Counted from the stretch's first letter, positions 1-8,207 are shown. The stretch: DNA of 43,865 nucleotides from Gammaproteobacteria bacterium (GCA_002689445.1 NZGC01000086.1:1-43865); one strand, 5' to 3'. Program-made: numbers and translations. Notes: generated by a model from the letters alone, not told the origin.

Positions 1-73
1 ATCGCCGTTCTTCTAGCGGTGCGCTCTCACCATCTAACCAGGCTGACAGCGCTTCTTTATCTTCAGGATTCAT
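1..73 (-). CDS. rseA: Sigma-E anti-sigma factor RseA, N-terminal fragment (cut by window start)
   Basis: The reverse strand opens with an ATG at 73 and runs off the left edge. The 24 visible residues begin MNPEDKEALSAWLDGESAPL. A short acidic start with a 'LSAxxDGE' signature is typical of the cytoplasmic, sigma-binding end of RseA/MucA proteins. RseA is an inner-membrane protein that holds sigma-E inactive until envelope stress triggers its proteolysis. It lies directly downstream of rpoE on the same strand, 94 nt after its stop, which is the conserved rpoE-rseA order. The call rests on position plus a short N-terminus; the membrane segment and periplasmic domain lie outside the window. Confidence 0.8.
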   Translation of the reverse strand, partial: MNPEDKEALSAWLDGESAPLEERR

Positions 74-167
74 CTTTGGTCTTTTCTCTGTTCGCTTTTC
101 GTTCTTCGCTTTCCGGTTCTCGATTTTCTCGATTCGTTTTCCGCTTTTCTCTCACATCCCTTGGTCT
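74..167 (-). repeat. Purine-rich degenerate repeat spacer between rpoE and rseA
   Basis: On the coding (minus) strand this 94-nt spacer is almost entirely A and G. It consists of loosely repeated blocks such as GAAAAGCG, GAAAACGAATCG, GAGAAAATCGAG and GGAAAGCGAAG. It contains the leader of rseA, and the purine-rich stretch just before the rseA ATG can serve as a weak ribosome-binding region. Similar pyrimidine/purine-asymmetric degenerate repeats recur at 3524-3633 and 34122-34219. No hairpin or terminator is evident, so rpoE and rseA are probably cotranscribed. Confidence 0.45.
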
Positions 168-743
168 TCAGCCTATCCCTTGGATCGCCTTCTCAATCGA
201 TTCCCGACCTCGAAAAATCCTCGATCTTACCGTACCGACAGGACAACTCATTATTTCGGCAATATCCTCGTAACTGAGGCCATCGAACTCCCTTAAGGTC
301 AGTGCCGTTCTGATATCTTCTGGCAGATCCTCTAACGCTTTCATCACAACAGTCTGTAATTGATCTCGCGCCAGCAACTGATCAGGTCGTTCCTCAGCCT
401 CTAAGACACCGGAATAATCAGAAAATTCCCCTGTTTCGATATCTTTATCAACATCTGGCGGGCGTCTGGATTTGGCCACCAAGTGATTTTTCGCCGTATT
501 GATGGCAATGCGATACAGCCAGGTATAAAACTGTGCATCGCCCCTAAAGTTGGGCAAAGCACGATAGGCCTTGACGAACGCCTCTTGGGTTACATCGGCA
601 ACCTCGTGATGATCTCTGATGTAACGCGCAACAACGCTCGACATCCGAGACTGGTATTTCAGCACCAACAGGTCAAAGGCACGATTATCCCCTTGTTTGG
701 CTCTTTCAACCAGTCGCTGATCCGATACCTGCTCAACTGCCAA
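168..743 (-). CDS. rpoE: RNA polymerase sigma-E factor (ECF sigma, RpoE/AlgU)
   Basis: This 191-residue ECF sigma factor directs RNA polymerase to envelope-stress promoters. Region 2 (about residues 8-90) contains the expected DVTQEAFVKAYRAL core-binding segment and the FYTWLYRIAINTAKNHL promoter-melting segment. Region 4 (about 130-185) contains LPEDIRTALTLREFDGLSYEDIA followed by the GTVRSRIFRGRE recognition helix. The length matches RpoE/AlgU. The start is TTG at 743, preceded by TAAGGGG about 8 nt upstream; no ATG or GTG lies between it and an in-frame stop at 777-779. It is followed by rseA on the same strand and divergent from nadB. A sigma-E-like promoter lies about 40-65 nt upstream, consistent with autoregulation. 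Confidence 0.95.
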   Translation of the reverse strand: MAVEQVSDQRLVERAKQGDNRAFDLLVLKYQSRMSSVVARYIRDHHEVADVTQEAFVKAYRALPNFRGDAQFYTWLYRIAINTAKNHLVAKSRRPPDVDKDIETGEFSDYSGVLEAEERPDQLLARDQLQTVVMKALEDLPEDIRTALTLREFDGLSYEDIAEIMSCPVGTVRSRIFRGRESIEKAIQGIG

Positions 744-782
744 ATCGAGGCCCCTTAACCTATCAATAATTCCTGTCTACTA

Positions 783-809
783 TGAGACGCCAGTTAGACC
801 GAAGGGTTC
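783..809 (-). promoter_or_regulatory. Candidate sigma-E-dependent promoter of rpoE
   Basis: On the minus strand GGAACCC is followed 16 nt after GAACCC by TCTCA. The known sigma-E consensus is GGAACTT, about 16 nt, then TCTRA, so spacing fits exactly and both boxes are near-matches. Transcription would start about 30 nt before the TTG start codon. rpoE is classically autoregulated in enteric bacteria and pseudomonads. The assignment is inference from motif and position only. Confidence 0.5.
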
Positions 810-854
810 CCTTACATGACCCACACCTCACAGCCCCGCGTAAAATAATAACAG

Positions 855-888
855 GTTTACCCCAAAGCAGCTCTGACTCAGGGTAAAC
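855..888. repeat. Inverted repeat GTTTACCC...GGGTAAAC upstream of nadB
   Basis: GTTTACCC at 855-862 and its exact reverse complement GGGTAAAC at 881-888 are separated by 18 nt and end 20 nt before the nadB start. The half-site centres are 26 bp apart, about two and a half helical turns. It could be an operator for a regulator of NAD synthesis or a leader hairpin. It does not match the E. coli NadR operator spacing, so the regulator is unknown. Confidence 0.4.
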
Positions 889-908
889 TCACTCAACTAA
901 GCGGGCAA

Positions 909-2522
909 ATGAACAAGCACATGAAGGCACATTACGACGTCGTGATTATTGGCAGCGGTGCCGCTGGCCTGACGCTGGCCCTGCATCTGCCCAATCACTT
1001 ATCGGTCGCAATGATCTGTAAAGAATCCCCTCTGGAAAGCTCTAGCTACTATGCGCAGGGTGGGGTCGCAGCGGTTCTTGACGAATACGACAGCATCCAA
1101 GCCCACGTTGATGATACGCTCATCGCCGGTGACGGTCTTTGCGACCTTGATGCCGTCTCTTTTGTGGTTGAACAAAGCCCATCCATCATTGATTGGTTGG
1201 TCGATTTGGGCGTTGACTTCGATACGCGGGTGAGCAAAAGCGGCCGGGCCGAATTTCATCTCACCCAAGAGGGTGGGCATCGACATCGCCGAGTCATCCA
1301 TGCAGCCGACGCAACAGGTCGAGAAATCACCGAGCGCCTATCCGATGCCCTTGGGCGACGGTCCAACACCGATTTTCTAACCAACCACATCGCCATCGAC
1401 TTAATCACTGGCAATCAACTGGGCGAGTCAAATAAAGCGGTTCGAGGCGTTTACACCCTCGATCTGAATACCCTGAGTGCCCACACATTTTCTTGCAATC
1501 ATTTAGTGCTTGCCACTGGTGGTGCGAGCAAAGTGTACTTATACACCAGTAATCCCGACACGGCCTCAGGCGATGGTATCGCTATGGCGTGGCGCGCCGG
1601 TTGTCGAGTCGCCAATCTTGAATTCAATCAATTTCATCCAACCTGTCTATATCATCCCAGCGCACGATCATATCTCATCAGTGAAGCGTTAAGAGGCGAA
1701 GGTGCTCGCTTGCTTCTCCCCGACGGCGCTCCCTTCATGCAAAAATTTGACGACCGCGGCGAGCTTGCCTCCCGAGATATCGTTGCCAGAGCCATCGATT
1801 TCGAAATGAAACGACTGGGTTGCGACCATGTCCTGCTTGATATCAGTCACGAACCCTCGGACAAAATCCGCCAACACTTCCCGAATATTTACGAAAAGTG
1901 CCTTGCTCATGGCTTTGATCTAACGCAAGGCCCGATTCCCATTGTACCTGCAGCGCACTACACCTGCGGTGGCGTCGTCACCGATCTGGCAGGTAGGACC
2001 GACATCCAAAACCTTTATGCCATCGGTGAGGTCAGTTACACCGGATTGCATGGCGCTAACCGTATGGCGAGTAACTCGTTGCTCGAGTGTATGGTGTTCG
2101 GCCGATCAACTGCGGCTGCCATACTCGGAGATCGCCCCACCTTACCGACAACCAACGACATACCGGCATGGGACGCAAGCCAAGTATCCAGATCCAGCGA
2201 AGACATCCTACTAGCGCATAATTGGGACGAACTCAGACGCCTCATGTGGGACTACGTGGGAATCGTACGATCGAACCGACGATTACTCCGCGCACAACGT
2301 CGTATCCAGCTGTTACAGCAAGAGATTAACGACTATTACGCCCACCACACCGTCAACCGTGATCTTTTGGAGCTTCGAAACCTCGCTCAGGTCGCCGAGC
2401 TCATTGTTCGGTCAGCGCTTAGTCGAAAAGAGAGTCGAGGCTTACACTTTAATGTGGATTATCCCGAAGCCATGGAAACGGCCGAAACCACCATTCTGAC
2501 GCCTTCCAACTACATGCCTTGA
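909..2522 (+). CDS. nadB: L-aspartate oxidase NadB
   Basis: This flavoenzyme oxidises L-aspartate to iminoaspartate, the first step of de novo NAD synthesis, feeding quinolinate synthase NadA. The 537-residue length is standard. An N-terminal FAD-binding Rossmann motif GSGAAG sits at residues 15-20. [12 protein letters not shown] (about 45-56) and the family segment with [19 protein letters not shown] (about 122-142) are present. Near 370-400 are the [15 protein letters not shown] residues that cap FAD, and a C-terminal helical domain follows. A second ATG four codons in (921) is possible, but the first keeps a weak upstream purine stretch. nadA and nadC are not in the window. Its 3' end overlaps the convergent ygfX gene by 13 bp. 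Confidence 0.97.
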   Translation: MNKHMKAHYDVVIIGSGAAGLTLALHLPNHLSVAMICKESPLESSSYYAQGGVAAVLDEYDSIQAHVDDTLIAGDGLCDLDAVSFVVEQSPSIIDWLVDLGVDFDTRVSKSGRAEFHLTQEGGHRHRRVIHAADATGREITERLSDALGRRSNTDFLTNHIAIDLITGNQLGESNKAVRGVYTLDLNTLSAHTFSCNHLVLATGGASKVYLYTSNPDTASGDGIAMAWRAGCRVANLEFNQFHPTCLYHPSARSYLISEALRGEGARLLLPDGAPFMQKFDDRGELASRDIVARAIDFEMKRLGCDHVLLDISHEPSDKIRQHFPNIYEKCLAHGFDLTQGPIPIVPAAHYTCGGVVTDLAGRTDIQNLYAIGEVSYTGLHGANRMASNSLLECMVFGRSTAAAILGDRPTLPTTNDIPAWDASQVSRSSEDILLAHNWDELRRLMWDYVGIVRSNRRLLRAQRRIQLLQQEINDYYAHHTVNRDLLELRNLAQVAELIVRSALSRKESRGLHFNVDYPEAMETAETTILTPSNYMP

Positions 2523-2893
2523 TACTTCAAAAAAACGAAACCGCGACGAAAAGCGGTGGCGTCGATTGCTGCTCGAAAAATCACCGGGGTTGCCACCACT
2601 TTGTGGCGGACCCTAACGGCCAACACGATGACTACGGGCGACAGCAGAAGCGCTTTGACGTCCACGCGTTGCTCTGCCCCGGCTCCGTCACAGGCAATAA
2701 AGCCCTGATCCTCCCAATAGAGCCTAACCCATTGTTCCGGCTGCATAGGCGCATGGGCTCGGCGGGCGAATACGGACACCCCCTGAGACACGGCCAAAAT
2801 GATGAGACTGAACAACAACCCGTTAAGCGACATAAGCGCTAATGCGCTACCACCGACCAGCATGCTCATCATGCATACGCAGGCTCGGTACAT
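2510..2893 (-). CDS. ygfX: YgfX/CptA-family small inner-membrane protein
   Basis: The ORF encodes 127 residues from the first ATG. Residues 1-40 form a hydrophobic hairpin of one to two membrane helices. A basic, beta-rich tail follows with [14 protein letters not shown] and a C-terminal [12 protein letters not shown]. Size, topology and position directly after sdhE fit YgfX (DUF1434), described in E. coli as a membrane protein affecting cytoskeletal proteins (CptA) and encoded with SdhE. The reading frame stays open upstream of this ATG with KFGFDVPINRS, which resembles the usual N-terminal soluble segment of the family. No ATG, GTG or TTG occurs between it and the preceding in-frame stop within sdhE. 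The true start may be a rare codon such as CTG 2971, which overlaps the sdhE stop. Confidence 0.72.
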   Translation of the reverse strand: MYRACVCMMSMLVGGSALALMSLNGLLFSLIILAVSQGVSVFARRAHAPMQPEQWVRLYWEDQGFIACDGAGAEQRVDVKALLLSPVVIVLAVRVRHKVVATPVIFRAAIDATAFRRGFVFLKYQGM

Positions 2894-2967
2894 TGAACGG
2901 TTAATGGGAACATCAAATCCAAACTTGCCTGAGGAGCTTCTTCCCTTCTCGCCGATGATGCGCCCCT

Positions 2968-3246
2968 TCAGGGCTGTAACCGACGCAACATCAAGCTCAC
3001 AAGATCAAAGTAGTCCTTGTCTTCAGGTGCCGCACGCTCACTGAACCACTCCCACAAAACGGGGTCTTCTTCATCAAGCATCCTGATATAGGTGCTCTGC
3101 CGTTCGGCGGACAAATGGGGGAAAACCTCATTGAAAAAAGGCACAAAAATAATGTCGAGCTCAGCCATACCCCGACGGGATCGCCAGCCGATCCTATTGA
3201 TCTCTTCTTGTGATCGGTCAGCGTCTATTTGTTCAACTTCTGTCAT
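2968..3246 (-). CDS. sdhE: FAD assembly factor SdhE (succinate dehydrogenase flavinylation factor)
   Basis: This 92-residue protein belongs to the SdhE/Sdh5 family, which promotes covalent attachment of FAD to SdhA and FrdA. The diagnostic RGMAELD motif (RGxxE) lies at about residues 24-31 within RIGWRSRRGMAELD. The rest predicts the compact helical bundle of the family, with acidic loops such as LDEEDPVLWEW. The ATG at 3246 is the first start. It is followed by ygfX on the same strand, as in E. coli, where the pair was once annotated as an antitoxin/toxin (CptB/CptA). Flavinylation is the better supported role of this protein. Confidence 0.93.
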   Translation of the reverse strand: MTEVEQIDADRSQEEINRIGWRSRRGMAELDIIFVPFFNEVFPHLSAERQSTYIRMLDEEDPVLWEWFSERAAPEDKDYFDLVSLMLRRLQP

Positions 3247-3523
3247 TGTTCATTACTCGTTAAGCATTGCTTGTTGTGGCTGATGGGTTACTGCTGATTG
3301 TCGGCTATTTTGTCTCTTTGTTCAGCGCGATTCCACGTCGCAGGCTTTTCTCCGATTTCCTGATGGACCATCTGTACCTGACCATGCTGAACTGGCCGAC
3401 TTTCGGTAATCTCTCGCTTTGTTCTGCTCGTCGCCCCTCTGTGGCAGTGTTTGTATGACGCTATTTGGGGTTTTACTTTAAAACTTCTTACGCACCTGCT
3501 TGCGACGCTTCTTTACAGCCCTG

Positions 3524-3633
3524 TTTCAATTCCGTTTCAGTCTTGTTTCAATTCCGATTCAGCCTTGTTTCAAATCCGTTTCAGTCTTGTTTCGATCCTA
3601 TTTCGATCTTGTTTCAACTCTATTTTTGGTTTG
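3524..3633. repeat. Tandem array of 11-bp units (alternating pairs, 22-bp period)
   Basis: Ten head-to-tail 11-mers are visible. They include TTTCAATTCCG at 3524 and 3546, TTTCAGTCTTG at 3535 and 3579, ATTCAGCCTTG at 3557, TTTCAAATCCG at 3568, TTTCGATCCTA at 3590, TTTCGATCTTG at 3601 and TTTCAACTCTA at 3612, fading out by 3633. The two alternating types give a 22-bp super-period. Eleven base pairs is close to one helical turn, so each TTTC tract lies on the same DNA face. Eleven is not a multiple of three, so the repeat is unlikely to be selected as protein. Confidence 0.85.
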
Positions 3634-3697
3634 TTCTGGTTTTTTTTCGCTCCCTAACCCGCTCGTCGGTCACTCGCTCAGAGCATATTGGCTGCGC

Positions 3698-3784
3698 TAA
3701 GCACTTTTCTCTACGCTAAGCACTTTTCTCTACGCTAAGCACTTTTCTTGCGCCAGGCATACAGAACTGCCTAAAAAGTGCTTA
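3698..3784. repeat. Triplicated TAAGCACTTTT with 19-bp spacing plus an inverted copy
   Basis: TAAGCACTTTT occurs at 3698-3708, 3717-3727 and 3736-3746, as part of a 19-bp tandem unit, and its exact reverse complement AAAAGTGCTTA at 3774-3784. The last direct copy and the inverted copy could pair as an 11-bp stem with a 27-nt loop. The block ends 102 bp before the ygfZ start. It could be an operator array or a transcribed structure; the sequence alone does not decide. Confidence 0.85.
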
Positions 3785-3886
3785 AAATGTGTATCATGAT
3801 CTAGTACCTCATTAAGTTACGAATTGATGCCAAACTTAGCCTTACACAGGACCCAACCTCGTTCCCCGATTAGGCCATCTTAAGAC

Positions 3887-4699
3887 ATGACGCTTTACCC
3901 TTTAACTCATCAATCCATCTTAGAAATTAGCGGCCGAGACGCTGTCTCGTTCTTACAGGGCTATTGCACCAACGACCTCAGCATCTTAAATGAGGGTAAA
4001 GCGAGCTATGGTGCCATTACCAATCTGCAGGGCAGGATCGAGACGACATTTGTTGCTGCTCTGGACGAACAGCATGCTATTGGCGAGGGTCCAGGCCCGC
4101 ATCTAATGCTACGGATGCCGAGATCAGCGATCCCTCACATCCATCAATTTCTCAGCCAGTATGTGATATTTTCTAAAGCCAAAATTGTCGATCGCTCTCA
4201 CGATCTTCACTGTTATGGCAGTCTGACACCGACAGATCAAGCTGAGGGAATGGTAATCGATATTCCACAGCGTCCCCAGGGCTTTGAGCTTTGGACGCGT
4301 CAATCGCTGGCCTGCCATAGCGATCCAAGTCCTTGGCTACTCGCTGAGCTCAAAGCCAAATTGATCTGGCTGGAAGTCGCACAAGCCGGCACATTCCAAC
4401 CGTTTGAGCTCGATCTAACAACCAACGGCGGCGTAAATTTTGATAAGGGCTGTTACCTTGGGCAAGAGATTATTGCTCGAGTACATTATCGTGGTAAGCC
4501 AAAAACAGAGCTGATTCTTGCCACCACTGATCGGCCCGTCCAAGCTGGCGCAACGGTCACCGACAGCAGCGGCAAAGCCTGTGGCACCGTGGTGAATGCT
4601 GTTGATTCCAGAGGCGGTGCGCACCTCGCTGCGGTGGTTAACGTGGCACGTGGCTCATCAGCGCTCATGATAGGTGAACATCCCTTAACAACCCTTTAG
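3887..4699 (+). CDS. ygfZ: tRNA-modifying / Fe-S cluster protein YgfZ (folate-binding, GcvT-like)
   Basis: This 270-residue protein of the GcvT-like folate-binding family helps synthesis or repair of certain iron-sulfur enzymes, including MiaB-type tRNA modification. The hallmark K-G-C-Y-x-G-Q-E motif is present as KGCYLGQE, with the conserved cysteine at about residue 189. It is followed by IIARVHYRGKPK as in the family. The N-terminal half contains FLQGYCTNDLSIL, the typical GcvT-like 'FLQGQxTND' segment. It is somewhat shorter than E. coli YgfZ (about 326 aa). Its place beside sdhE/ygfX and nadB is conserved among gammaproteobacteria. It converges with ung across a 200-bp gap in which I see no terminator. 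Confidence 0.93.
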   Translation: MTLYPLTHQSILEISGRDAVSFLQGYCTNDLSILNEGKASYGAITNLQGRIETTFVAALDEQHAIGEGPGPHLMLRMPRSAIPHIHQFLSQYVIFSKAKIVDRSHDLHCYGSLTPTDQAEGMVIDIPQRPQGFELWTRQSLACHSDPSPWLLAELKAKLIWLEVAQAGTFQPFELDLTTNGGVNFDKGCYLGQEIIARVHYRGKPKTELILATTDRPVQAGATVTDSSGKACGTVVNAVDSRGGAHLAAVVNVARGSSALMIGEHPLTTL

Positions 4700-4901
4700 C
4701 GCTGCATCAACTCATTGATCTTTCAGTACACAGACCAGAGACGAGATCCTTAGAGCACGCCAAGATCGCGTCTGCGACTTGCAATGGTGTTCTTTCACAT
4801 CTAGCAACATCTTCTAGCCTTCGGGTCACGATTCACATTGTACGGTCTTCAAAAGTCCTTCCCTTGTGGCACCACTATTGAGGTTTAAGATTGCTCGACG
4901 C

Positions 4902-5579
4902 CTACCAAAGGATGGGCCGCTGTCCTTGTGCTCGAAGGAATGCATTACACTGAGAAAAGTGACCACAGCCCGCAAAGCCTCGATAAACAGAGAGTGGTGA
5001 AGGGTGGGAAGTTTGCAGCACTTTATGATGATCAGCTCGGATTAAACTGACTTTTTTCTGGGCTTCATTGCCCCACAACATGAATACTCGTGCTGGCAAC
5101 GCGTCACCCAAGCGACGAATCACAGCATCGGTCACCACCTCCCAACCTTTATTGCGGTGCGAGCCGGGTTGGCCCGCTGTAACCGTCAACACGGTATTCA
5201 GGAGCAACACTCCCTGGGATGCCCAGGTCGCTAGACCTTCGACTTCAAAATCAACACAGCTACTGCCTTGATCTCTTTCGATTTCCTTCAAGATGTTTTT
5301 CAACGACGGCGGTGCAATCTGACCCGGCGGTACTGAAAAGGCTAAGCCATCAGCCTGCCCCTCGCCGTGATACGGATCCTGACCCAAGATCACGACCTTG
5401 ATTTTCTCGAGCGGCAAGCCATTCAGCGCTCTAAAAATGTTGGCTGGCGGAGGATAAATCGGCCGACCCTTTGTAACCTCGATTTCGAGAAACCCATCCA
5501 TCGTCTCGAGAGCAGCCACGACATCGGGCAGCTGCAAAAGTGCGCTCCAGCTGGGATCGATCAGCTGCTGCAACGGCAC
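4902..5579 (-). CDS. ung: Uracil-DNA glycosylase (family 1)
   Basis: The enzyme excises uracil from DNA, starting base-excision repair after cytosine deamination or dUMP misincorporation. The 225-residue protein has the water-activating motif GQDPYHGEGQADGLAFSVP, with the catalytic Asp at residue 68. The C-terminal HPSPLSVYRGFAGCGHFS carries the catalytic His and the DNA-intercalating loop. It starts with GTG at 5579, one nucleotide after the lysS stop, which implies cotranscription and probably translational coupling with lysS. All active-site motifs are intact. Confidence 0.96.
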   Translation of the reverse strand: MPLQQLIDPSWSALLQLPDVVAALETMDGFLEIEVTKGRPIYPPPANIFRALNGLPLEKIKVVILGQDPYHGEGQADGLAFSVPPGQIAPPSLKNILKEIERDQGSSCVDFEVEGLATWASQGVLLLNTVLTVTAGQPGSHRNKGWEVVTDAVIRRLGDALPARVFMLWGNEAQKKVSLIRADHHKVLQTSHPSPLSVYRGFAGCGHFSQCNAFLRAQGQRPILW

Positions 5580-5580
5580 C

Positions 5581-7083
5581 CTAGGATGACTTAGATCGCA
5601 TGTGTGGAAACAAAATCACGTCGCGGATCGACGCCGAATCAGTCAACAGCATGACCAACCGGTCAATGCCAATTCCTTCTCCAGCGGTGGGTGGCAGCCC
5701 ATATTCTAGCGCTGTAATGTAATCGTCATCATAGTGCATCGCTTCATCATCTCCAGACTCGCGAGCGGCTACTTGGGCCCGAAATCGAGCCGCCTGATCC
5801 TCAGCATCGTTCAATTCAGAAAAGCCGTTGGCAATCTCTTTGCCCATGATAAAAAGCTCAAACCGATCCGTGAGCTCCGGATTATGGTCGTTTCGCCGCG
5901 CAAGGGGTGAAACCTCGATCGGATGCTGGGTAATGTAAACGGGCTGCTCTATGCGATCTTCAACAAGGGCTTCAAACAAAGCAAGATGGATTTTTCCCAG
6001 CCCCCAACTGCCAGCCACTTCGATCCCATGCTGTTGCGCGATCTGAGTAGCCACTTGTAATTCATCCAAATCCTGCGGCTTAATTTCAGGCACATAATGC
6101 GCAATGGCTTCTGCCATCGTCATCCGCGCAAAGGGGGCCTCGAAGTCAATCCTTCGTCCTTGATATTCAAAACTGAGGCTACCTAATACTTGTTCAGCAA
6201 TTTGGCGAAACAATGCTTCGGTGAGATCCATCAAATCATGGTAATCGGCGTAAGCCCAATAAAACTCAAGCATCGTAAATTCAGGGCTGTGCTTGGTCGA
6301 TACACCCTCATTGCGAAAGTTACGATTGATCTCGAACACCTGCTCAAATCCGCCTACGACCAACCGCTTTAAATTCAATTCCGGCGCAACCCGCAGATAC
6401 ATATCCGTTGCAAGCGCATTATAGTGGGTCACAAAAGGCTGAGCCGTAGCGCCACCGGGAGTGGTCTGCATCATTGGTGTTTCGACCTCGATGAAGTCTC
6501 GATCGGTGAAAAAACGCCGGATTTGGTCAACAATTTTTGAGCGACGCAGAAACACAGATCGACTCTGTTCATTGACCATCAAATCAAGATATCGTTGACG
6601 GTAGCGGATTTCCGTATCCGTTAAGCCTTTGTGTTTCTCTGGCAAAGGTCGCAGACTCTTGGTCAGCAGCCTAAGCTGCTCAACTGCAATGGAAAGCTCG
6701 CCCTTATTGGTCTTCATTACTGTACCGTGAGCCCCTACAATGTCGCCGATATCAAAGCTCTTAAAAGCTTCGTAAGCCTGCTCTCCTAAGGCTTTCAGGG
6801 TCACATACAACTGAATTCGACCAGAACCATCCTGAATCGTCAGGAAGCTCGCTTTGCCCATCACGCGCTTCAACAACACCCGGCCTGCAACGCTGGCCAC
6901 CTGAGCTTTGTCGGCGAGCATTTCTTTACTGACACCCGCGTACAGGGACTGCAGCGCCTCGGCTTTATCGCTGCGCCGAAAATCATTGGGAAACGCATTT
7001 CCGTCCGCCCGCAAGGCATCTAGCTTGGCTTTTCTCACCAAACGCAGCTCGGATTCGTCGATAATAGGTTCGTCAGCTTCCAT
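5581..7083 (-). CDS. lysS: Lysyl-tRNA synthetase, class II
   Basis: LysS charges tRNA-Lys. The 500-residue length is normal. An N-terminal OB-fold anticodon-binding domain (about residues 60-150) contains [21 protein letters not shown]. Class II motif 1 lies around [23 protein letters not shown]. Motif 2 is [23 protein letters not shown]. Motif 3 near the C-terminus is [16 protein letters not shown] followed by [11 protein letters not shown]. The ATG at 7083 has an AAAAAGGTAAC ribosome-binding stretch and lies 28 nt after the prfB stop. The order prfB-lysS is conserved in gammaproteobacteria. Confidence 0.97.
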   Translation of the reverse strand: MEADEPIIDESELRLVRKAKLDALRADGNAFPNDFRRSDKAEALQSLYAGVSKEMLADKAQVASVAGRVLLKRVMGKASFLTIQDGSGRIQLYVTLKALGEQAYEAFKSFDIGDIVGAHGTVMKTNKGELSIAVEQLRLLTKSLRPLPEKHKGLTDTEIRYRQRYLDLMVNEQSRSVFLRRSKIVDQIRRFFTDRDFIEVETPMMQTTPGGATAQPFVTHYNALATDMYLRVAPELNLKRLVVGGFEQVFEINRNFRNEGVSTKHSPEFTMLEFYWAYADYHDLMDLTEALFRQIAEQVLGSLSFEYQGRRIDFEAPFARMTMAEAIAHYVPEIKPQDLDELQVATQIAQQHGIEVAGSWGLGKIHLALFEALVEDRIEQPVYITQHPIEVSPLARRNDHNPELTDRFELFIMGKEIANGFSELNDAEDQAARFRAQVAARESGDDEAMHYDDDYITALEYGLPPTAGEGIGIDRLVMLLTDSASIRDVILFPHMRSKSS

Positions 7084-7111
7084 AGGATGTTACCTTTTTC
7101 GATATCGAGGT

Positions 7112-8207
7112 TTATAACCCCTGTTTCAAACTCGCCTCAATAAAAAAGTCTAGATCACCATTGAGTACTGCCTGGGTATTAGAGGTTTCAACGTTTGTGC
7201 GCAGATCTTTAATCCTGGCTGAGTCAAGAACGTAAGAACGAATCTGACTTCCCCAACTGATGTCCGATTTATTGTCTTCAATTTCTTGCAACTCTGATTT
7301 CCGCTTCTGTTCTTCTAATTCGTATAGCTTCGCTTTCAATTGCTTAATGGCTTGGTCTCGATTTTTGTGCTGGCTTCGTTGGTTTTGACATTGCACAACG
7401 ATTCCCGAGGGTTGATGCGTCAATCGAATTGCCGAGTCTGTCTTGTTCACATGTTGACCACCGGCACCGCTGGCTCGGTAGGTGTCCACTCGCACATCGG
7501 ACATATCGAGTTCGATGTCGATATCGTCGTCGAGCTCAGGGGAGGTAAAAATAGAGGCAAACGATGTATGCCTGCGATTGCCAGAATCGAAGGGTGACTT
7601 CCTAACCAGCCGATGCACACCGGTTTCAGTTCTTAACCAGCCGTAAGCATAAGGGCCGTCAAATCTGATTGTGGCGGACTTGATACCCGCGACATCGCCG
7701 TCAGATATTTCGATAATCTCAGTTTTAAAGCCTTTGCTCTCTCCCCATCGAAGATACATCCGCAGTAACATATCTGCCCAATCCTGGGCCTCGGTACCTC
7801 CCGATCCCGCTTGTACTTCTACATAGGCGCTATTGATATCCACGGGGCCAGCGAACATCCGTTGAAATTCCAGGGTGTCGAGTTTAGACAGATAATCCGG
7901 AAGGTCCGAGTTCGCTTCCGCCAGCAAGGCTTCATCCTGCTCTTCCACTGCCAAGACGACAATTTCAGATAAATCAGCGAGGCCCTGTTCCAACTGTTCT
8001 ATAGTCAGTACCACCGCTTCGAGCGAGGCGCGTTCTTGACCTAACTTCTGAGCGAGATCAGGGTTTTCCCAAACGGCTGGATCTGCAAGTTCAAGAACAA
8101 CTTCAGCTAGCCGCTCTTTCTTTTCCTCGTAGTCAAAGATACCCCCGTAACACCAAGGTTCGACTTTGGCTGTCTTTGATTTTTGCGACTAGGGCATTAC
8201 TTTCCAT
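7112..8207 (-). CDS. prfB: Peptide chain release factor 2, with programmed +1 frameshift
   Basis: RF2 terminates translation at UGA and UAA. The gene is in two frames: 24 codons from ATG 8207 ([13 protein letters not shown]...) ending at TGA 8135-8133, then 340 codons and a stop in the +1 frame from 8134 to 7112. The joined product is 364 residues, the usual RF2 length. The stop-recognition tripeptide SPF is in [14 protein letters not shown], and the peptidyl-hydrolysis motif SGAGGQHVN falls at about residue 250. An annotation starting only at 8014 misses the N-terminal 64 residues. The frameshift makes RF2 synthesis respond to RF2 shortage. The gene lies between recJ and lysS, the typical order. 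Confidence 0.97.
8132..8147 (-). promoter_or_regulatory. prfB autoregulatory +1 frameshift site
   Basis: The minus-strand sequence CGGGGGTATCTTTGAC contains an internal Shine-Dalgarno-like GGGGG three nucleotides before the slippery CTT and the in-frame UGA, followed by C. This is almost identical to the E. coli prfB site. When RF2 is scarce the ribosome pauses at UGA, slips one nucleotide forward on CUU-U and continues with GAC TAC GAG. The zero frame ends immediately at this UGA, and only the shifted frame encodes RF2. Confidence 0.97.

Larger units (their letters stand above)
3247..3886. other. 640-bp non-coding stretch between sdhE and ygfZ, repeat-bearing
   Basis: No convincing gene is present on either strand; open frames here lie in low-complexity T/C-rich sequence and resemble no family I know. 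The left part (3247-3520) should hold the sdhE promoter, but I see no clear boxes. The middle (3524-3633) is an array of 11-bp repeats. The right part (3698-3784) has a triplicated 19-bp unit with one inverted copy, about 100 bp before ygfZ. Confidence 0.7.

Noticed and set aside
2510-3246. sdhE-ygfX as a toxin-antitoxin module (CptB/CptA)
   Set aside because: SdhE is well supported as a flavinylation factor and the pair is a conserved housekeeping neighbour set; toxin behaviour of YgfX is not evident from sequence.
3524-3622. On the minus strand the repeats read GGAATTGAAAC, resembling the 3' end of some CRISPR repeats
   Set aside because: Units are only 11 bp, directly abutting with no spacers, imperfect, and no cas genes are present. 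This is a simple tandem array.
3451-3719. Open frames across the T/C-rich repeat region (three overlapping frames on the plus strand)
   Set aside because: They arise from low-complexity sequence open in all frames, encode only Phe/Ser/Leu-rich strings, and have no ribosome-binding sites or family resemblance.
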